Assembly (NCBI GenBank): GCA_049966775.1
Contig: JBMFTZ010000028.1
Span: 1 to 8,875, forward strand
Direction of reading: 5' to 3'
Source: JAKAWW01 sp049966775
Lineage (GTDB): Archaea > Micrarchaeota > Micrarchaeia > Micrarchaeales > Micrarchaeaceae
Length of the DNA stretch: 8,875 nt
Part shown: positions 5,945 to 8,875 of the stretch, one piece after another
Numbering within the stretch: the stretch's first letter is position 1
How the letters are laid out: each line of letters opens with the position of its first letter
Translations under genes and position numbers: made by a program
The notes under the pieces: model-generated
The model's input: the letters and a program-made list of their open reading frames with translations, nothing else
The model's database searches: none
What the model was told of the DNA's origin: nothing

Positions 5945-6331
5945 TCAAGCGTCTTCGGCATCTTCCGAATCGGAAGGCGCTGCGTCATCCTCGCCCTTGT
6001 CCTCCGCTTCGGTATCAAAAAGCTCTTCTGAACCGCCGCCCTTTTCCACAACCTTGACCTTTCCAAACTTCCCTGTAGACAGCTGCGGGGTACCCCTGAA
6101 TTCATTTACATAGCCGTTTGAAACCTCGATAACATCGCCAACATTCACAGCATCGATGTCATTGCCCCAGAGCGACATCGCTATGGTGCCGGTATCGTCC
6201 TGCACGGTTATGTTTGCTACGCTAAGCCTCTTCCCGTATTTGGTGACAACCTCTCGTGGCTCGTCCTTGTTTACTACCTTGCCCTGTATGGTAACGTTGC
6301 TGGTACCTACTTTCAATTCACTTATTTTCAT
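5945..6331 (-). CDS. Single-OB-fold ssDNA-binding protein with acidic tail (SSB/RPA-like)
   Basis: Binds single-stranded DNA in replication, repair and recombination. The protein is 128 aa: one OB fold (about 1-95) and a highly acidic C-terminal tail (about 102-128, Asp/Glu-rich, ending EDAEDA). This architecture resembles Sulfolobus SSB. DDTGTIAMSLWG (45-56) and GDVIEVSNGYVNEFRG (65-80) align by eye with that protein, and W55, Y74 and F78 would match its DNA-stacking aromatics. There is no zinc finger and no second OB fold, unlike euryarchaeal RPA. Start: ATG 6331 has SD AAGGTG (6342-6337) five bases upstream. An upstream in-frame GTG at 6337 would add two residues but falls inside the SD, so 6331 is preferred. 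Transcribed alone from a TATA near 6385-6392, divergent from the unrecognised gene. Confidence 0.85.
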   Translation of the reverse strand: MKISELKVGTSNVTIQGKVVNKDEPREVVTKYGKRLSVANITVQDDTGTIAMSLWGNDIDAVNVGDVIEVSNGYVNEFRGTPQLSTGKFGKVKVVEKGGGSEELFDTEAEDKGEDDAAPSDSEDAEDA

Positions 6332-6449
6332 TTTCACACCTTGCCAAATTCACAATCAGTTCAGAGTTATTATGATTAGAAAATTATTTAATACCATCTA
6401 CCCAGCGAGGCGGCGCAAATCACAATCTATAAATATTATTTAAGTATAC
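6332..6449. promoter_or_regulatory. Divergent promoter region between SSB and the unrecognised gene
   Basis: On minus, ATTAAATAA (6392-6384) is a TATA box for SSB, giving a leader of about 30 nt with SD AAGGTG at 6342-6337. On plus, TATAAATA at 6428-6435 is a strong TATA box for the next gene. Its centre is about 25 nt from GTG 6456, which would make that transcript essentially leaderless. Near-identical AAAT(T)CACAATC strings occur at 6346-6357 and 6417-6427; their meaning is unclear. Confidence 0.55.
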
Positions 6450-6902
6450 GTGTATGTGTGGGGTGATTCGACGGCAGGCATACCGCATTTTTGGCACCAA
6501 GATGAAGCCTCAAGGAAAGCAAAGCTCTTGAACGCCGCGCTTGAGGATATTATCGCTATTTACGGCAAATCCGGAAGCCAGAGCAATGACACGGAGGTAT
6601 CAAAGGCTGCAGAGCTGATAGACGCATTCCTTAAGCAAAAAGGGGCGAGCAATGAAGAGCTTAGAAGCTGGAAGGAAGTTGCCGCAAATAGGGAGCGCTT
6701 AGATGGCAGCGAATGGTATATGATGCCGACAGCACCTGGTACGCTGATCAATTTACCCTTATACGTGCCGGCTTCGATACTGCATAACATGAATGACGAA
6801 AGCTACAGGCACTTGCGCGATGTGCTCGGCTCAGCGAGCACGGAAGAGCTTGATCAGCTGCATAAAAAGATACACCTGCACACGCTGCTGCTCAGGATGT
6901 GA
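6450..6902 (+). CDS. Unrecognised soluble protein
   Basis: I do not recognise this 150-aa protein. It has no signal peptide, membrane segment or known motif. Predicted character: a Trp-rich N terminus (W4, W15), a long charged helical stretch (about 18-42 and 48-82), a central less-charged part EWYMMPTAPGTLINLPLYVP (88-107), then two amphipathic helices and a His-rich end (LHKKIHLHTLLLRM, 137-150). The strong TATA at 6428-6435, the lack of stops and protein-like composition support a real gene. The first start is GTG 6450, but the TATA spacing puts the transcript start near GTG 6456, which would give 148 aa from a leaderless mRNA. No SD is seen. It stands alone between divergent SSB and the thermosome. 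No function is proposed. Confidence 0.65.
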   Translation: MYVWGDSTAGIPHFWHQDEASRKAKLLNAALEDIIAIYGKSGSQSNDTEVSKAAELIDAFLKQKGASNEELRSWKEVAANRERLDGSEWYMMPTAPGTLINLPLYVPASILHNMNDESYRHLRDVLGSASTEELDQLHKKIHLHTLLLRM

Positions 6903-6905
6903 CCC

Positions 6906-6967
6906 GCGAAGCGCCCACAATGTGCTGCGTGCGGGCAGGAGCACAGCGCTGGGAACACCGACTTCGC
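6906..6967. other. Nested inverted-repeat element, possible structured RNA
   Basis: Starting 3 nt after the stop of the upstream gene, three nested complementary pairs occur: GCGAAG (6906-6911) with CTTCGC (6962-6967), AGCGC (6910-6914) with GCGCT (6946-6950), and GTGCT (6922-6926) with AGCAC (6940-6944). The first two share two bases, so the outer stem is 4-6 bp. The internal loops are asymmetric (CCACAAT facing A). The stretch is GC-rich compared with the AT-rich DNA downstream. There is no T tract as in a simple terminator and no tRNA-like T loop. It could be a 3'-UTR structure, a small RNA on either strand, or chance. Confidence 0.35.
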
Positions 6968-6981
6968 CTCTTCCATGATAT

Positions 6982-7097
6982 ACAAATAAATATCTTTCGA
7001 TGGTAAATATAATTACATAGCGGTTACGGGAGCACCAACTAATAACGGAGGTTCCGAAAATCTATTTGTATTGATGTTGAAAAATATAGTGGAGGTG
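6982..7097 (+). promoter_or_regulatory. Thermosome promoter and long leader
   Basis: TATA-like candidates are ACAAATAAATATC (6982-6994) and GGTAAATATAATTA (7002-7015). Either implies a leader of roughly 65-95 nt, long for an archaeal mRNA. A strong SD GGAGGTG (7091-7097) lies 5 nt before ATG 7103. The leader also holds a small hairpin CGGA-GGT-TCCG (7046-7056), which itself contains an SD-like GGAGG. A nine-codon ORF (7074-7100) ends inside this leader. Confidence 0.5.
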
Positions 7098-7102
7098 TAA
7101 TT

Positions 7103-8755
7103 ATGGCTGAAAACCAACTTGCAGGACAACAGGTATTGTTCCTCCCGGAAGGGGCTACAAGACAATTAGGTAGGGATGTACAGAGAGCCAATATCATGGT
7201 TGCGGTGGCAGTAGCAAACGCGGTAAAAACCACGCTAGGCCCAAAAGGCATGGACAAGATGATGGTAAGCGACCTGGGCGACATAGTAATAACCAATGAT
7301 GGCGCTACGATATTGAGCGAGATGAACGTGGAGCACCCGGTAGCCAAGATAATGGTTGACATCGCAAAGACGCAAGAGAAGGAAGTGGGCGATGGCACTA
7401 CGACAGTTGTGATAATAACAGGTGAGCTGCTCAAGGGCGCGGGAGAGCTGCTCGAGCAGGGCATACATCCCACCACCATAATAAAGGGGCTTAAGATGGG
7501 GGCGGACAGGGCTTCGAAGATACTTGATGACGTGTCAATAAAGGTGGACATCGATGACGACAAGACACTGCAGAAGATAGCGCTGGTGTCTATGGGCTCT
7601 AAGAACATAGGCGACGACGCTGCGAAGGCGCACCTTGCAAACCTCATTATAAAGGCGGTAAAGCAGGTAATGACAAGGGATCCGAGCGGAAAGATTATTG
7701 TGGATCACGACTTTATAAAGCTCGAGAAAAAGACGGGCGGCAGCGTTTCTGACACAGAGCTCATAAACGGCGTGCTCGTAGACAAGGAGGTGGCGCACCC
7801 AGGCATGCCAAAGGCGATCGAAAACGCGAAGATTGCGCTGCTTGACGTCGCACTGGAAATAGAGAAGACGGAAACTGATGCAAGGATAGAGATAACATCG
7901 CCAGACCAGATGCAGGCGTTCATACAGCAGGAGGAGACAATACTAAGGGAGCGCGTAGAAAAGATAAAGAAGAGCGGCGCTAACGTCGTATTTACCCAGA
8001 AGGGCATAGACGACGTGGCCCTGCACTTCATGGCAAAGGCAGGCATACTGGCCGCAAGGCGCATAAAGAAAAGTGACATGGAGAAGCTGGCAAGGGCTAC
8101 GGGCAGCAATATGGTCACAAGCCTCGACGACCTTACCAATGCTGATCTCGGCTTCGCCGGAATGGTAGAAGAGAAGAAGATCGCAGGCGAAAACATGATC
8201 TTCGTGGAGAGGTGCAAGGACCCGAAGAGCGTGACCATATTAATACGCGGCAGCACGCAGCAGGTCATCGACGAGGTAGAGAGGTCGGCAGAGGACGTTA
8301 TAGGCGCCATCGGGGGCACGATAGAGGACGGCAAGTATGTAATAGGCGGCGGCGCCATAGAGGTCGAGCTGGCGAAGAGTCTTAGGAGTTTTGCAAGCGA
8401 GGTGGGAGGCAAGGAGCAGCTCGCCATACAGAAGTTTGCTGACGCGCTTGAAGTGGTGCCGAAGACGCTTGCGGAAAGCGCCGGTATGGACACGGTAGAC
8501 ACGCTGGTGCAGCTGAGGAGCAAGCACAACACCAAAGACGGGGTAAACTACGGCGTAGAGATATTCAGGAATACTGTTGCTGACATGAGCAAGCTCGGCA
8601 TTTTCGAGCCCAAGAAGGTGAAGCAGCAGGAGATATACAGTGCCAGCGAGGCGGCGCAGATAATCTTGCGCATCGACGACATGATAAGCTCTAAGGCAAA
8701 GAGCAGCGCGGGCGCGCAGCCCGGAGGCGGAATGCCTGGCGGCGAGATGGAGTGA
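7103..8755 (+). CDS. Thermosome subunit (group II chaperonin)
   Basis: ATP-driven protein-folding chaperonin that forms a double-ring cage with a built-in lid, in the cytoplasm. The 550-aa length is normal. Signatures in order: TLGPKGMDKMMV (44-55), NDGATIL (65-71), VGDGTT (95-100) for nucleotide binding, IGGGAIEVE (about 412-420) and a Gly/Met-rich tail ending GGGMPGGEME. The helix with the ATPase Asp reads ERSAEDVIGAIGG: the Asp is D398, but the Ala that usually follows (DA) is Val. It starts at ATG 7103 after SD GGAGGTG. It is transcribed alone from its own promoter and closed by a hairpin terminator. Only one subunit gene is in the window; others may exist elsewhere. Codon use is biased as expected for a highly expressed gene. 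Confidence 0.97.
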   Translation: MAENQLAGQQVLFLPEGATRQLGRDVQRANIMVAVAVANAVKTTLGPKGMDKMMVSDLGDIVITNDGATILSEMNVEHPVAKIMVDIAKTQEKEVGDGTTTVVIITGELLKGAGELLEQGIHPTTIIKGLKMGADRASKILDDVSIKVDIDDDKTLQKIALVSMGSKNIGDDAAKAHLANLIIKAVKQVMTRDPSGKIIVDHDFIKLEKKTGGSVSDTELINGVLVDKEVAHPGMPKAIENAKIALLDVALEIEKTETDARIEITSPDQMQAFIQQEETILRERVEKIKKSGANVVFTQKGIDDVALHFMAKAGILAARRIKKSDMEKLARATGSNMVTSLDDLTNADLGFAGMVEEKKIAGENMIFVERCKDPKSVTILIRGSTQQVIDEVERSAEDVIGAIGGTIEDGKYVIGGGAIEVELAKSLRSFASEVGGKEQLAIQKFADALEVVPKTLAESAGMDTVDTLVQLRSKHNTKDGVNYGVEIFRNTVADMSKLGIFEPKKVKQQEIYSASEAAQIILRIDDMISSKAKSSAGAQPGGGMPGGEME

Positions 8756-8776
8756 TCGCTCCATCTTTTTCTTTTT
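8745..8776 (+). terminator. Hairpin and T-tract terminator of the thermosome gene
   Basis: AGATGGAG (8745-8752) pairs with CTCCATCT (8759-8766); with the T-G pair at 8753/8758 the stem is 9 bp around a GATC loop. TTTTTCTTTTTC follows (8766-8777). The stop codon TGA (8753-8755) is in the hairpin apex, so the final codons are part of the terminator. It looks like a bacterial intrinsic terminator, though archaeal RNA polymerase responds mainly to the T tract. Confidence 0.75.
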
Positions 8777-8875
8777 CTGCTTTGGATCGGCAACATTTTG
8801 CTTATGCCGGAAATTAGGGAGCGGCGTTGTCCAACAATTCAATTAAATAAGCAATAATATGCACTGTTTTTAACG

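Noticed and set aside
6346..6427. Two AAAT(T)CACAATC strings as a direct repeat
   Set aside because: Only two copies, differing by an insertion, in AT-rich promoter DNA; chance is a fair explanation.
7705..8535. 276-aa open frame antisense to the thermosome
   Set aside because: Ser/Ala/Met-rich product mirrors the thermosome codon bias; no promoter, SD or recognisable domain.
8240..8842. 200-aa antisense open frame over the thermosome 3' end
   Set aside because: No family signal; it runs through the terminator and is explained by the sense coding bias.
8778..8875. Possible promoter at the right edge (ATTAAATAA near 8842-8850)
   Set aside because: TATA-like, but the downstream gene is outside the window, so it cannot be supported; nothing else is visible in this stretch.

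Overview
The window is archaeal chromosomal DNA. Evidence: a group II chaperonin (thermosome), an intron-containing tRNA-Trp with archaeal features, a small Sulfolobus-type single-OB ssDNA-binding protein, a DUF929-type thioredoxin-fold protein, TATA/box A-like promoters, and GTG starts. DUF929, a stand-alone acidic-tailed SSB and a GT4 plus flippase-like pair together suggest an acidophilic or thermophilic small-genome archaeon (Micrarchaeota/ARMAN-like or a Thermoplasmata relative). That placement is inference; no 16S or other decisive marker is present. No mobile element, CRISPR array, IS or phage gene is visible.

Layout. (1) 16-149 (-): tRNA-Trp(CCA) split by a 61-nt intron that looks like a box C/D guide RNA aimed at the wobble base C34. 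(2) 226-2129 (+): a tight three-gene operon of Nudix hydrolase, PAP2 lipid phosphatase and exported DUF929 protein. (3) 2136-3602 (-): a sulfatase/alkaline-phosphatase-fold enzyme, convergent with the operon. (4) 3603-3725: a divergent promoter with a perfect 9-1-9 inverted repeat and a degenerate second copy, a candidate operator. (5) 3726-5917 (+): a GT4 glycosyltransferase and a lysylphosphatidylglycerol-synthase-TM/flippase-like membrane protein overlapping by 1 nt. (6) 5945-6331 (-): SSB, convergent with the flippase and followed by a hairpin plus T-rich tract. (7) 6450-6902 (+): an unrecognised soluble protein, possibly leaderless. (8) 6906-6967: a compact nested inverted-repeat element. 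(9) 7103-8755 (+): the thermosome, whose terminator hairpin contains its own stop codon.

How they may work together. PAP2, GT4, flippase-like protein and the sulfatase-fold enzyme are the kinds of protein that build, move, modify and recycle lipid-linked glycans at a membrane. The DUF929 protein has an N-terminal anchor and seven N-glycosylation sequons, so it could be a client of such a pathway. This is inference from families and neighbourhood. SSB and thermosome are housekeeping genes. I see no clearly new multi-gene system. The items most worth a second look are the intronic guide RNA, the 3659-3677 operator, the 6906-6967 structure and the unrecognised 6450-6902 gene.
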